A DNA stretch of 64,000 nt from Planctomycetales bacterium 10988 (GCA_009664345.1 CP043547.1:3562709-3626708), one strand, 5' to 3'. Positions 1 to 9,411 are shown, counted from the stretch's first letter. Notes: generated by a model not told the origin, from the letters alone. Numbers and translations are program-made.

Positions 1-86
1 AACAACAGCACGCAGGGGATGGTGGCCGCGATCAAATAGGCCATCCATTCCGGAAATCCCCAGTTTTCGATTAAGCTTTCTACCAT
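1..86 (-). CDS. nuoH: NADH-quinone oxidoreductase subunit H, N-terminal fragment
   Basis: The window edge cuts this gene after about 28 codons. The start at 84-86 gives MVESLIENWGFPEWMAY, then a hydrophobic stretch (LIAATIPCVLL) that looks like a first membrane helix. It follows nuoD on the same strand after about 80 bp. NuoH is the quinone-site membrane subunit of complex I and commonly lies downstream of nuoD or nuoG. The identification rests mainly on position and hydrophobicity, since so little of the protein is visible. Confidence 0.55.
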   Translation of the reverse strand, partial: MVESLIENWGFPEWMAYLIAATIPCVLL

Positions 87-168
87 CGAAGTTGTCGCGT
101 CTTTCCAAAGGGTTGAGTCAAAAAGTAGTTTTTGTGTTTAACGCAATGCTGAAATCAATCACCAGCCG

Positions 169-1374
169 CTAGCGGTCGATCTCTCCCATCAGCAAGTCGA
201 GCGAACCGACAATCGCCGGAATGTCCGCGATCAAGCAACCATGTCCGATTTCGCCAATCACCGAAAGATTACTGAAGCAACCGCTGCGGGCACGCGCTCG
301 CAAGGGAACCGCGGTTCCATCGGAAACAATATGAAAACCCATCCAACCGCGGGAGGATTCCGTTTCCAAATACGCCTCGCCAGCGGGAAGCTTATGATTG
401 AAGCGGACCGGGATGCCGTAATCCCCGGCGGTTTGCGAATACTTGTCCATCGCCTGACGAATCAACGAGACCGATTGCACGACTTCCAGCATTCGGACAT
501 AGAAACGATGCCAGCAATCGCCTAGCTGGGCCTCTTTCGGCACCGGCGGGTAATCATAATCGTCGGGATAATGCCCGTCGCGTTCGCAAATGATTTCAAA
601 ATCGTACCCTTCATACATCCGGGTATAGATCGGTTCGCCATCGCGGCGAAGGTCGCAATCGACGCCACTTCCCCGCAAGACTGGCCCGGTGCAACCGTAG
701 CTGATCGCCATTTCTGCCGGCAAAAGTCCGATGCCTGCGGTACGCTTGACGAAAATTTGATTCGTGGTCAGCAGCGTGTGGTATTCTTCGATGTTCGGCT
801 CGAATTGATCGAGGAAGGCCTCGCATTGCTGGAGCCAGCCGGGGGGCAGATCGTGAGTCGCTCCGCCGATGGTGAGATAGCTATAAGTCAAGCGTGCCCC
901 GCAAACCGCTTCGAAGAGGTCGAGGATTTTTTCCCGTTCGCGGAAGGCATAGAGGAAAGGACTGAAAGTTCCCAAGTCGAGGCCGTAAGCCCCCATGCCC
1001 AACAGATGGCTGGCGATCCGATTCAGCTCGACGATCATCACACGGAGATGGCGGCCCTTTTCGGGAATTTCCATCTGCAAAAGTTTTTCGACGGCCAGCG
1101 ACCAGCCGAGATTCATATTCATTCCGGCCAGATAATCCATCCGATCGGTGTAAGGGATGAACTGCCGAGCGGTGAGGTTTTCGCCAATCTTTTCCGCACA
1201 GCGATGCAGATAGCCGATGTGCGGAGTGGTCTCCGAAACGATTTCTCCATCGGTTCGCAGGACCAAACGCAACACGCCGTGCGTGCTTGGATGTTGCGGC
1301 CCCATGTTGACCAACATCTCATCCGTTCGCACATCAAATTCTATCAGTCGCGGATCATCCGCTTGCATCGTCAT
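169..1374 (-). CDS. nuoD: NADH-quinone oxidoreductase subunit D
   Basis: A 401-residue 49-kDa-type subunit of complex I, of normal length for the family. It is a peripheral-arm protein that helps form the quinone pocket. Family hallmarks are MLVNMGPQHPSTHGVLR near the N-terminus, ELNRIASHLL, YEGYDFEIICERDGHYPD and the C-terminal GEIGHGCLIADIPAIVGSLDLL. It sits between nuoC and nuoH, all on the minus strand. nuoE, F and G are not next to it, so the NADH-oxidising module must be elsewhere or absent. The start at 1374 gives MTMQADDPR; the ATG two codons further in is an equally possible start. Confidence 0.96.
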   Translation of the reverse strand: MTMQADDPRLIEFDVRTDEMLVNMGPQHPSTHGVLRLVLRTDGEIVSETTPHIGYLHRCAEKIGENLTARQFIPYTDRMDYLAGMNMNLGWSLAVEKLLQMEIPEKGRHLRVMIVELNRIASHLLGMGAYGLDLGTFSPFLYAFREREKILDLFEAVCGARLTYSYLTIGGATHDLPPGWLQQCEAFLDQFEPNIEEYHTLLTTNQIFVKRTAGIGLLPAEMAISYGCTGPVLRGSGVDCDLRRDGEPIYTRMYEGYDFEIICERDGHYPDDYDYPPVPKEAQLGDCWHRFYVRMLEVVQSVSLIRQAMDKYSQTAGDYGIPVRFNHKLPAGEAYLETESSRGWMGFHIVSDGTAVPLRARARSGCFSNLSVIGEIGHGCLIADIPAIVGSLDLLMGEIDR

Positions 1375-1428
1375 CGGAAATTCCTAGCTTGGCTGAGCTT
1401 CCTCGGTGGAGACCTTTCAGGGGGCTGG

Positions 1429-1998
1429 CTAGCGGTTGCGAATGCCGTGATATTCCAGCGGCATTTCATAATCTTTGCGTAACGGGTGGCCGACCCAATC
1501 TTCCGGGCACAAAATCCGCCGTAGGTGCGGATGCCCAAGAAAGAAGATGCCCATCAAATCGTAAATCTCGCGTTCGTGCCAATCCGCGGTTCGCCAAATC
1601 GAATTCACGCTGGGAACCTCGGGGAGTTGGCCTGCTTGGTCATTTTTCCAACGCGGCAGCATCAATTTCAAAATCAGGCGGCGTTTGGAATGCGTGCTCC
1701 ACAGGTGATAAACCAATTCCAAATGCGGGTCGTATTTGAATCGTTTCGCTTTTTTTGGGTCCGGTTCGAAGTAATCCACCGCGGAAATGTTCGTCAGCAT
1801 ATCCATGTGGAACTCGGGATCGTCGCGTAGAAACCGGCAAACCGAGGCGATACTTTCAGGACGAACTTCAATCCAAGGATCAAGCACTTCGGTGGTGCAA
1901 CCGACGATCTCCTCGGGAAAGGATTTCTCCAAGGCTGGCAAGACGGTGCCTTCTAACCAACTGAGTTCAGGTTGTTCGGAGGATTCGGTTTCAGCCAT
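1429..1998 (-). CDS. nuoC: NADH-quinone oxidoreductase subunit C
   Basis: 30-kDa subunit of complex I (peripheral arm). The C-terminal half carries the family signature [18 protein letters not shown], then [20 protein letters not shown] chose the ATG at 1998 (MAETESSEQ). An in-frame TTG at 2019 would add seven residues but has no better ribosome site. It is a separate gene, not fused to nuoD as in some bacteria; about 54 bp separate the two. nuoA lies immediately upstream, so nuoB is not in its usual place. Confidence 0.95.
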   Translation of the reverse strand: MAETESSEQPELSWLEGTVLPALEKSFPEEIVGCTTEVLDPWIEVRPESIASVCRFLRDDPEFHMDMLTNISAVDYFEPDPKKAKRFKYDPHLELVYHLWSTHSKRRLILKLMLPRWKNDQAGQLPEVPSVNSIWRTADWHEREIYDLMGIFFLGHPHLRRILCPEDWVGHPLRKDYEMPLEYHGIRNR

Positions 1999-2071
1999 GG
2001 TTTGCTTTGTGGGAGCCAAGGAGTTTTTCAGAAGTTTTCAAAAGACAAGGGGAAGATCGTCACGTTTTCGC

Positions 2072-2701
2072 TTAGGAAGAAACGGTCGTCAGCGGCGGTT
2101 CGCGTTCTCGGAGGGCCACCGGAGTTCGGCGAGCAGGTGCCAAACGCCTTTGAGAAGCCGCCGCCCGAACCCAATCGAGATCGCCCCGTTTCCATAGATA
2201 AAAGAAGCCTACCAGCAGAACCGCAAAGAAGACTAACAAGTCAACCATCGCGAGGCCCGCCAGTTCGCTGCCGGTGGATTGAATTTCTTGCTGTAAAGTC
2301 TCCGCTTCAGCCAGCGGGACGGCAGCGGGAACCGGGGCACTCAGCCTTTCATAAAGATGGGCCACCGCTCCATCGGGTTGCACGGTGCCGACGTCGGGAT
2401 TTTCTTGCAAAGGAACATCGGACATCATCTGCACGGCGGTTCCATAAACATTCGCCCAAGGAAAGAAGAACGCGACTTCCACATCGAAGACCAAGAACAA
2501 CAAGGCCACGACATAGAAACGCAAATCAAATTGAAAGTAGCTGCTGCCGATCGTTGGCTCGCCGCATTCGTAGATTTCTTCTTTTTCCGGATTAGGCAGC
2601 GATGGACGAAAAAGCCAACCGACCAGCAGATTGACAAAGACAAAGAGTCCGCCGACCAAGAAGAAAAAGGCTAACGTGCCGACAAAGATGGTAGGTTGCA
2701 T
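2072..2701 (-). CDS. nuoA: NADH-quinone oxidoreductase subunit A with enlarged loop
   Basis: Small membrane subunit of complex I. Helix 1 (FVGTLAFFFLVGGLFVFVNLLVG), the conserved IYECGEP segment, helix 2 (FYVVALLFLVFDVEVAFFFPW) and helix 3 (AMVDLLVFFAVLLVGFFYLW) are all visible. The protein is about 209 residues from the ATG at 2701, whereas NuoA is normally about 120-150. The extra length is a roughly 60-residue segment between helices 2 and 3 (about residues 80-135, Glu/Pro/Ala-rich) and a basic Pro/Arg-rich C-terminal tail. An upstream in-frame TTG at 2728 is less likely. First gene of a nuoA-C-D-H run. Confidence 0.92.
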   Translation of the reverse strand: MQPTIFVGTLAFFFLVGGLFVFVNLLVGWLFRPSLPNPEKEEIYECGEPTIGSSYFQFDLRFYVVALLFLVFDVEVAFFFPWANVYGTAVQMMSDVPLQENPDVGTVQPDGAVAHLYERLSAPVPAAVPLAEAETLQQEIQSTGSELAGLAMVDLLVFFAVLLVGFFYLWKRGDLDWVRAAASQRRLAPARRTPVALREREPPLTTVSS

Positions 2702-2979
2702 CCGTAGCGGGCGAGATCGCCCCTCCAACTAGCAAGAACCTATTGGGGAAAGGTCGGATTCCTCCGGCCCGGCCTCCTCAAACAAAGTAGTCCTGAAACA
2801 GCAAGCATGCCGCCTGGCGAGTCATGCCGCGATTCCTTTTTGACAACGCATCTTCCGAGCGTGTTCACTCGACGTTGAATGAATCGCATTGTATCGAGCG
2901 GAAGGGAAGGTGTTAAGGGTGGTAAAATCGACAGAAGCTTCAAGACCCGAGAATTTTGGCATTCCCTGGTAGTCCCTTG

Positions 2980-3864
2980 TTAACCAGCAAAGCGAACACT
3001 TGGAAACCCACCGACGCCGGGGCGGCAGTGGAAAATTCCCCCAGCCAGCGGTTGTTCGGGGACTTGCGATTCCTGCAAGCCCGCTCTGGCCGAAGTAATA
3101 TAAAGGTCTTCGTATTTCTCTCCGGCAAAACAGCAAGAAGTGACATTCGTGACAGGAAGTTCGATCATGGCCAGTTGTTCGCCAGTGGCCGGATTCCAGC
3201 GAGCCACTCCGCCGCCACGGAAAAGAGCCGTCCACAGCATTCCCTCTTGATCAATGGTCATGCCATCGGGTTTGCCCATCTCTTCGGGAACTTTGATAAT
3301 GGTGCGGCGATTGGAAACGGTGCCGGTCTCCAAATCAAAATCGAGGGCATCGACCTGTCGCGAGCCGGTATCGATATAGTACATCGTTTTGGCATCCGCC
3401 GACCAGGCAAGCCCATTGGAAGTGGTGACGTTTTCAATCACTCGGCGGGCGGGTTTCTCGGTCGATTCCAAGCAGTAAAGGCTGGCATCGCCGGGAGTTC
3501 GGTCATAAGAGAGCGTTCCCCCCCAGAGTCGGCCCAAAGGATCGCATTTGCCATCGTTGAAGCGATTGCGGTCAAGTCCCGCTTCCGGATTGCTGATGGG
3601 GGTTTCTCCGCCAGTTTCAAAATCCAAGCGATAAAAACCGTTGAATGTGCCTAAAATCAAATCGTTTTGCGAAGTCGGGATCGCAAAGCCGACATGGCTA
3701 TTCACTTCGCGAGATTTGTTCTCTTTCGTGACAGGATCGAAGCAATTGACGATGCTATTTTCAATATCGACCCACCACAGACATTGTCGCGGCTCATCCC
3801 AGCAGGGGCCTTCCGCCAAGAGGGCTTTGGCATCGAGGACACATTCGGCAGTCAGCTTTTCCAT
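2980..3864 (-). CDS. SMP-30/gluconolactonase/LRE family protein
   Basis: A predicted cytosolic six-bladed beta-propeller lactonase of about 294 residues, acting on sugar lactones such as gluconolactone (substrate inferred from the family). Typical segments are LLAEGPCWDEPRQCLWWVDIE at the N-terminus (with a likely metal-ligand Glu), RFNDGKCDPLGRLWGGTL, TSNGLAWSADAKTMYYIDT and KPDGMTIDQEGMLWTA; the Asn and Asp in the last two fit the divalent-metal site. The start at 3864 (MEKLTAEC) is preceded by AAAAAGGAAATC, a good ribosome site. The longer open frame to 3984 is not needed. hisG follows upstream on the same strand after 31 bp, so the two may be co-transcribed. Confidence 0.9.
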   Translation of the reverse strand: MEKLTAECVLDAKALLAEGPCWDEPRQCLWWVDIENSIVNCFDPVTKENKSREVNSHVGFAIPTSQNDLILGTFNGFYRLDFETGGETPISNPEAGLDRNRFNDGKCDPLGRLWGGTLSYDRTPGDASLYCLESTEKPARRVIENVTTSNGLAWSADAKTMYYIDTGSRQVDALDFDLETGTVSNRRTIIKVPEEMGKPDGMTIDQEGMLWTALFRGGGVARWNPATGEQLAMIELPVTNVTSCCFAGEKYEDLYITSARAGLQESQVPEQPLAGGIFHCRPGVGGFPSVRFAG

Positions 3865-3895
3865 GCGATTTCCTTTTTGGCTTTGAGGGTTTCGA

Positions 3896-4759
3896 TTAAA
3901 GCCGGCAGTTGTGAATATCCGTTTCGAGGATGGCGGTGGCCCCGAGTTGCTCCAGCTCTTCCATAATGTCTTGGACTTTGCCACGCGGAACCATCACCCG
4001 AACGGCACACCATTCGGGGTCTTCCAGAGGATTCACCGTCGGCGATTGAAAACCGGGGGCAACCTGTTCGGCGTCTTTGAGTTGTTCGCGAGGGATGTTG
4101 TATTCCAGCAATGACCAACCTCGGGCGATCACGACACCTTCGAGCCGTCGCACGATCCGGTCCGCCAGCCCGTTGAGGCGTTTCTGTTGATTCTGAATCA
4201 GGACCGTTTCGTATTTCCCGATCTCTTCGACAATACGTAACTTGTTGGCAGCCAAAGTACTTCCGGTTTCGACTAAGTCCACAATCGCATCTGCGACGCC
4301 GAGTTGAATCATTACTTCGACCGAACCGGAAAGCTCGACCAAGTGGACATTGAGGTCTTGTTTGGCAAAATGTTCCTTGGTGATTTCCGGGAAACTCGTC
4401 GCCACCCGACAGCCATCGAGGGAGTGAATGCTTTCAATCGGTCGATGATCGGGGGCACAGAGGGCCAGCCGGCAACCACCGACTCCGAGAGCCAGCCGCG
4501 TAGTCAGATCAACCCCAGCTTCTGCCACGAGATCGCTACCGGTCACGCCCAGATCAATGGCCCCTTCGGCACAAAGCACCGGGATGTCATCGGTTCGCAA
4601 GAAGACCAAATCCACCGGCATATCTCGGACCTTGGTGAACAAGGCTCGATTCTGACGACGAAAGCTAAGTCCTGCCTGATTCAAGAGATCGGCAACAATC
4701 GGTTCCAGGCGGCCTTTGCTCGGCACGCCGATGCGTAGCGTATCCGTATCTCCACTCAC
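3896..4759 (-). CDS. hisG: ATP phosphoribosyltransferase, long form
   Basis: First enzyme of histidine biosynthesis: it joins ATP and PRPP to form phosphoribosyl-ATP. At 287 residues it is the long (HisG-L) form, with a periplasmic-binding-like catalytic core (LRIGVPSKGRLEPI near the N-terminus, IDLGVTGSDLVAEAGVDL, and the PRPP-loop-like VADAIVDLVETGSTL) and a C-terminal ACT-like regulatory domain (about residues 210-287). That domain is where histidine feedback usually acts, so no HisZ partner is needed. Translation starts at GTG 4759, with GAGGAA five bases ahead. hisE follows upstream on the same strand after 130 bp. Confidence 0.96.
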   Translation of the reverse strand: MSGDTDTLRIGVPSKGRLEPIVADLLNQAGLSFRRQNRALFTKVRDMPVDLVFLRTDDIPVLCAEGAIDLGVTGSDLVAEAGVDLTTRLALGVGGCRLALCAPDHRPIESIHSLDGCRVATSFPEITKEHFAKQDLNVHLVELSGSVEVMIQLGVADAIVDLVETGSTLAANKLRIVEEIGKYETVLIQNQQKRLNGLADRIVRRLEGVVIARGWSLLEYNIPREQLKDAEQVAPGFQSPTVNPLEDPEWCAVRVMVPRGKVQDIMEELEQLGATAILETDIHNCRL

Positions 4760-4889
4760 AAAAATTCCTCAATTCCTATTTACTTGTTTTATTACAAAGA
4801 ACGGATCGCGTTCCGAGATTGCCTTGGGTGGTTGCTTGCATGCTCACAGGGGGAGCCATTTTGAAATTGCTTCTAGGGAGGTTGGCCAG

Positions 4890-5228
4890 CTATTGCGAAG
4901 ATCGAGAGGCCTTTTCTTCATGCCCGCTCATGCCAAAACGGCGAGCCAATTCGGCCTCGACTTCTTCCAGGCGAATCTCTTGTTTCCCCAACAGGACAAA
5001 TAGATGATACAAGAGGTCACAGGATTCATAAAGAAGATGATCCCGCCCGGCCGTGCCTTCCTCGCCGGCAGCCTCGACGACTTCGCCTGCTTCTTCCAGG
5101 ATTTTTTTGCCGATGCGTTCGATTCCGCCATGCATCAAATGACTGGTATAAGAATCCTCCGGCGGGGAATCTTTGCGGGATTCTATCACTTCCATCAATT
5201 GATCAAATACGCGAGCGGAGGAGGACAT
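4890..5228 (-). CDS. hisE: phosphoribosyl-ATP diphosphatase
   Basis: Second step of histidine biosynthesis: hydrolysis of phosphoribosyl-ATP to phosphoribosyl-AMP. The 112-residue single-domain protein belongs to the all-alpha NTP pyrophosphatase (MazG-like) fold. The metal-binding ExxE...ExxxD arrangement is visible as KILEEAGEVVEAA and LLYESCDLLYHLFVLL. It is not fused to HisI. Upstream of hisG on the same strand, so it would be transcribed first. Confidence 0.95.
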   Translation of the reverse strand: MSSSARVFDQLMEVIESRKDSPPEDSYTSHLMHGGIERIGKKILEEAGEVVEAAGEEGTAGRDHLLYESCDLLYHLFVLLGKQEIRLEEVEAELARRFGMSGHEEKASRSSQ

Positions 5229-5354
5229 CGGATCGCCTCAAAGTACTAGAATTCGGTCGAGGTAAAATTCTAATGTACCCAATTGAGGCCAAAGGGGAAT
5301 CGTCCGCTTGATGAAATTCGTGTCAAGTTCACGAGGATAGGACGTGTGTTGTCC

Positions 5355-5813
5355 TCATTCCGACTGTTCCGCCAAGATGATTTCCGTCTGTCGTTGGCGA
5401 GTTTTGGAATTCTTTTCGAGCTGTTGCAAGACCCGATCCGCAGTCACCATGAAGCGGAGCATTCCGCCAGGTGGTTCGAAATCCACTTGATAAATCAGCT
5501 TGGTTTGCTCATCGTCGAGGATTTCAAAAAGGTGCGTTTGCTGCCAGAAACGAAAGGGGCCTTTGAGTTGTTGATCGACGAGGCGGCGATTTTGCTCATA
5601 TTCCAAGAGCTTCGTGCGAACGGATTGCTGCACGCCGAAAACTTGAAAACGAATCTCCATCTCACTCCCTTGCGAAAGCTCCGGCGGGGCCTCGACGAGT
5701 TCGCTATTCACATCTTGTGGGAGCATTCGCAGGATTTGCTTCGGTTGGGTATGCAGTTCAAAGACTTGTTGCACAGGATAAGCGAGAATTTGTTCGTATT
5801 GATATTGGTGCAT
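5355..5813 (-). CDS. SRPBCC (START/Bet v1-like) family protein
   Basis: A 152-residue single-domain protein of the SRPBCC ligand-binding fold. The start YEQILAYPVQQVFELHTQP, the central GPFRFWQQTHLFEI and the late FEPPGGMLRFMVTADRVLQQL follow the family pattern. The same core recurs as the N-terminal domain of the TIGR01777 epimerase at 57280-58743 (GPFQYWDHLHRFEAI, PGGSLGKMLG), so the two domains look paralogous. The ligand is unknown. It is predicted to be cytosolic, with no signal peptide or membrane segment. Confidence 0.8.
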   Translation of the reverse strand: MHQYQYEQILAYPVQQVFELHTQPKQILRMLPQDVNSELVEAPPELSQGSEMEIRFQVFGVQQSVRTKLLEYEQNRRLVDQQLKGPFRFWQQTHLFEILDDEQTKLIYQVDFEPPGGMLRFMVTADRVLQQLEKNSKTRQRQTEIILAEQSE

Positions 5814-6606
5814 CTCGATCTCAAATCACAAAAAAGAAAGCCTCGTTTCGAACTCGGCCCCTTTGGAAACGCAGAAAAATGGCATCAGAAAGGGTTGCTA
5901 GAGTTTATCCTTCAAGAAGAAATCTGGCAAATCTTTGCTCCCCCGGAAGCCGACCGCTCTGCCCAACCGCAAGTGAAAGGAAACCTTCCCAGAACGGAAA
6001 AGAATGAGCGGACCGCCCAATACGTGTGAAAATTTTTTAAAAATTGGGAAAAATTCACCCCGTGTGTCTAAAATTATTCTTAACGAGAGTCGTTTCTTCT
6101 TGAGGTTCTTGATCTGTGTAAACGGTTCAATAGGGAAAACACCTCCAATCTTTAAGAAATGCAAGGTAGTTTTCTCTCCGTATCTCTAGAATCTCATGCA
6201 GGGGTTTGCTAGGTTAGAGTGAAAGGTTTCCATGATCAACATGGAGGCGACCTGCGATGAGAGCGTGTACCCTGTCTGGCTCCATTTCCTCGAACCAGTG
6301 AAGACTTTTACAAACTCTCGGGCTTGCGAAATGTCCCATCCGACAAAACTTTCTAGACAAATCCCTCCAAGTAGGGCTGTCTAGCCGAGGTCGTTTGTTC
6401 GGAGACGCTTAAATTGTTCTACCCACTCTCATCCGGCGGTCGTTCGATCCTGGATTTTTCTTGGTCAAAATCATGTCGAATTTCTAGATAATTGAGATTT
6501 AGGTATTGCTTAGAAAGATACTAGCAATAACGATACTAGAAAGAATGAAGCGGTTGCTTTTCGGGTCCTGGATCTTTTTACGGAAGCAGCAAGTTGGCAA
6601 AACGCA
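5814..6606. other. intergenic region between divergent genes, no gene seen
   Basis: About 790 bp of AT-rich sequence separates the SRPBCC gene from the kinase gene; both promoters must lie here. Short open frames at 5898-6164 and 6004-6189 have no recognisable protein character. A nested hairpin (CTAGACA at 6353-6359 with TGTCTAG at 6378-6384, enclosing CCC/GGG) is the only clear local structure. I see no tRNA or small-RNA signature. Confidence 0.6.
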
Positions 6607-8040
6607 ATGGCGAATAAAACGTCCCCTCCCGATCCTCAGACGTTTGAAGCCCTTCTTCTACGAAGCGGCCTGATCGAAGAAGACCGTTTGCCGACGGTCC
6701 GAAAGCGTATGCGCAAGGACCTTTCCGGCGAAGAACCGAATACCAAACGCATGGCCCAATGGTTGCTCAATGAGGGTTTTATTACCCCTTGGCAAAATGA
6801 AAAGCTGATGCAAGGCCGCCATCGTGGCTTCTTTTTGGGCAACTATAAACTGCTTGGCCACATCTCTAAAGGCGGCATGAGCGAGGTTTATCTCGCCGAG
6901 CAAGTCAATCTCCGTCGCCGGGTCGCGATTAAAATCTTCCCGCCTAGCCTGATTGAAAAGTCTTCTTATCTCGAACGGTTTTATCGCGAATCGCGAACGC
7001 AAGCGGCCCTCGATCACCCGAACATCGTGAAAGCACACGACTTCGGACACGAAGGCAAAATCCATTACCTCGTGATGGAATATATTGACGGTCATGATTT
7101 ACTTCAATTGGTCAAAAAAGAAGGCCCTTTATCGTATCGTCGGGCGACCGAATATATCCTCCAAACGGCGAAAGCCTTGGAATATGCCCACCAACAGGGG
7201 ATGATCCACCGCGATATGAAACCGGCGAACCTGATGCTCGACGGCGGCGGCAAAATCAAACTGCTCGATCTTGGCTTGGCCCGGATTCTGGATGGCGAAG
7301 AAGGCTCGCTGACGCTTAAGCATAATGAAAATACCTTGGGAACCGCTGATTATGTGGCTCCCGAACAAACCATTGATAGCCATCATGTCGACGAACGGGC
7401 GGATATTTATTCGCTAGGCGGCACGTTTTATTTCCTCCTGACCGGGCATCCTCCCTTTCCCGAAGGAACTTCCGTGCAGCGGATGATGATGCATCTCAAG
7501 GAAGAACCCGCCGATATTCGCGAGAAACGCCCTGATTGCCCAGAAAGCTTAACGTCCATCATCAGTAAAATGATGGCGAAGAAGCCGGAAAAGCGGTATC
7601 AAACGGCTGAGGAATTGGCCGAAGTTTTAGAGAATTGGATCGAAGAAGATCGCGAAAAACGGAATACGGATCGCCCTTCCTCCAAAGGGTCCAGCGATGG
7701 CGGAGACTTGGCCTCGCGGTTGGCGTCGGAAATGGCCTTCATGGAACATTCCAACGACGATGATACGCAAAATCAGGTCTTCGAAGGGATCAGTATTACC
7801 ACTTCCGAACCGATTTCGATTGAACAATCTCCTCCTTCGATGTCGCAAATTGCCTTTGCCGGGGTCGATCCAACCAAAGCCGCGATTGAAATTGGCTATT
7901 CGATCGCCATCGGAGCTTGTGCCAGTTTGGCCACTTCCTATTGGTATGGAACGCCGCTTGTCATGGCCCTGGTCTGGGGAATCTGGCTCGGCTTCCTGTT
8001 CTCCGTCGGACGAATCCTGACTTGGATTTTTCTTAAGTAG
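6607..8040 (+). CDS. membrane-anchored Ser/Thr protein kinase
   Basis: A Hanks-type (eukaryotic-like) kinase of 477 residues. Residues 1-75 form a helical domain also found in the kinase at 16395-18113 (LLRSGLIEE..., MAQWLLNEGFITPWQ, GFFLGNYKLL). The kinase core follows: Gly loop near 86-93 (ISKGGMSEVYLAE), catalytic Lys109 in VAIK, HRDMKPAN at 201-208, DLG at 221-223 in place of the usual DFG, and APE at 251-253. After about residue 350 comes a polar linker, then two hydrophobic helices in the last 50 residues that probably anchor it in the membrane. All catalytic residues appear present, so it should be active. No obvious partner gene is adjacent. Confidence 0.95.
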   Translation: MANKTSPPDPQTFEALLLRSGLIEEDRLPTVRKRMRKDLSGEEPNTKRMAQWLLNEGFITPWQNEKLMQGRHRGFFLGNYKLLGHISKGGMSEVYLAEQVNLRRRVAIKIFPPSLIEKSSYLERFYRESRTQAALDHPNIVKAHDFGHEGKIHYLVMEYIDGHDLLQLVKKEGPLSYRRATEYILQTAKALEYAHQQGMIHRDMKPANLMLDGGGKIKLLDLGLARILDGEEGSLTLKHNENTLGTADYVAPEQTIDSHHVDERADIYSLGGTFYFLLTGHPPFPEGTSVQRMMMHLKEEPADIREKRPDCPESLTSIISKMMAKKPEKRYQTAEELAEVLENWIEEDREKRNTDRPSSKGSSDGGDLASRLASEMAFMEHSNDDDTQNQVFEGISITTSEPISIEQSPPSMSQIAFAGVDPTKAAIEIGYSIAIGACASLATSYWYGTPLVMALVWGIWLGFLFSVGRILTWIFLK

Positions 8041-8061
8041 TTCCCAAGAAAAGACTTCTAT

Positions 8062-9393
8062 CTATTCGAAACTGCCCGACAATTTAGGCGGAGGAGATCG
8101 CCACCGCAAGAGGTCATCGACCCATTGGGCGATGTTCAGTAGTTGCTGATCTGTTCCCCGAGCACCAACCAATTGCACGCCCATCGGCAGGCCATTGTCG
8201 GCATAGCCTACTGGAAACGAAACCGTCGGGGTTCCTAAAAAGCTCCAAGGGGAGTTAAACAGAGGACTTCCGGTAGAAGTTAATCCCGATGGTGCCGCAC
8301 TGACCGTGGCCGGAGTGAGGAAGGCATCGACCTGTTTGAAAAGCACTTCCATCAGCGGCAGCAATTCCAAACGATACTTCAAGGCCTCCGCGTAATCGAT
8401 GGCCGGCATGGAAAGGCCCTCTTCCAATAGCTCATGCAAGAGCGGCCCCAGCTCGTCTTCGTGATCGCGGAAATGTTCGTAATGAAATTCGGCGGCCTCG
8501 GTTGCCATGATCCGCCGATGCATTTCGGAAATATCTTGAAAAGAGTTGGGCAGAGCCAAGGAAACGATTTCCGCCCCACGAGATTTGCAGCGATCGACGG
8601 CTGCTCGCAAGACTCGCCCCGCATCCGGGTCGGCATCTTCGACGAACATCTGATCGAGAATCCCCAACCGAGGCGGTTTCGAAAGAGTCGGCAAAGTGTC
8701 TTCTTCGGCCAAGGTTTGCGTGAGCAAAATCAAGTCCGGAACGCAGCGGGCCAAGAACCCCACATGGTCTAGTGAGAAGCTGACCGGAGTCACTCCACGC
8801 CGGGAGTATCGATCAAAGGTCGGCTTGTAACCTGTGACTCCACAATAACTTGCGGGCCTTGTGATCGAGCCGCCGGTTTGCGAACCCAAGGCAGCCGCAC
8901 ACATGCCCGTCGCAACCGCTGCCGCCGATCCGCTGCTGGAACCACCCGGTGTATGGCGGACATTCCACGGATTCCGCGTTGGTGGGGGATCGAAACAGGC
9001 ATATTCCGTGGTCACTGTTTTGCCTAAGAATATCGCTCCAGCAGCACGCAATCTCCCGACGATTTCGGCATCCTGCTGAGGAAGGGATTGGTCGCGGATG
9101 GGACTGCCATTGCAAGTGAGGACCCCTTGCAGATCGAAAATGTCCTTCACTCCGAAAGGAATCCCATGCAGCGGGCCACGAGAAGTACCCTGTTTGAGTT
9201 CTTCTCCTAAAGTGTCCGCTTGGCGAAAGGCCTCGTCTTGGTCGATCCGCACCCAGGCCCGAATGGTTTTTTCCCAGGTTTCGACCTCGGCCAGACATCG
9301 CTCAACAAGCTCGCGGGGCGTGACTTCCCCTTGGGCGATGGCTTGGGACCAAGCGGTTAATGTAAAAAAAGAATCGGTCGCGTAAGATTCCAT
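8062..9393 (-). CDS. amidase signature family hydrolase
   Basis: An amidase of about 443 residues with the Ser-cisSer-Lys triad pattern: Lys in GIPFGVKDIF, the Gly/Ser-rich TPGGSSSGSAAAVATGM, and the nucleophile region ALGSQTGGSITRPAS. It is related to GatA, but gatB and gatC are not adjacent and the C-terminal part differs, so a free-standing amidase acting on a small amide is more likely. The ATG at 9393 is preferred over a GTG at 9405. It ends close to the convergent kinase gene and starts 18 bp after the stop of the ankyrin gene on the same strand. Confidence 0.9.
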   Translation of the reverse strand: MESYATDSFFTLTAWSQAIAQGEVTPRELVERCLAEVETWEKTIRAWVRIDQDEAFRQADTLGEELKQGTSRGPLHGIPFGVKDIFDLQGVLTCNGSPIRDQSLPQQDAEIVGRLRAAGAIFLGKTVTTEYACFDPPPTRNPWNVRHTPGGSSSGSAAAVATGMCAAALGSQTGGSITRPASYCGVTGYKPTFDRYSRRGVTPVSFSLDHVGFLARCVPDLILLTQTLAEEDTLPTLSKPPRLGILDQMFVEDADPDAGRVLRAAVDRCKSRGAEIVSLALPNSFQDISEMHRRIMATEAAEFHYEHFRDHEDELGPLLHELLEEGLSMPAIDYAEALKYRLELLPLMEVLFKQVDAFLTPATVSAAPSGLTSTGSPLFNSPWSFLGTPTVSFPVGYADNGLPMGVQLVGARGTDQQLLNIAQWVDDLLRWRSPPPKLSGSFE

Positions 9394-9411
9394 CGCGCAA
9401 TGCACCCCGCA

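Noticed and set aside
571-1482. 303-codon open frame on the plus strand opposite nuoD and nuoC
   Set aside because: It is the antisense shadow of well-conserved nuo genes and has no protein-like motifs.
5898-6189. Overlapping open frames in the SRPBCC-kinase gap
   Set aside because: They lie on opposite strands over the same bases and lack start signals and motifs.
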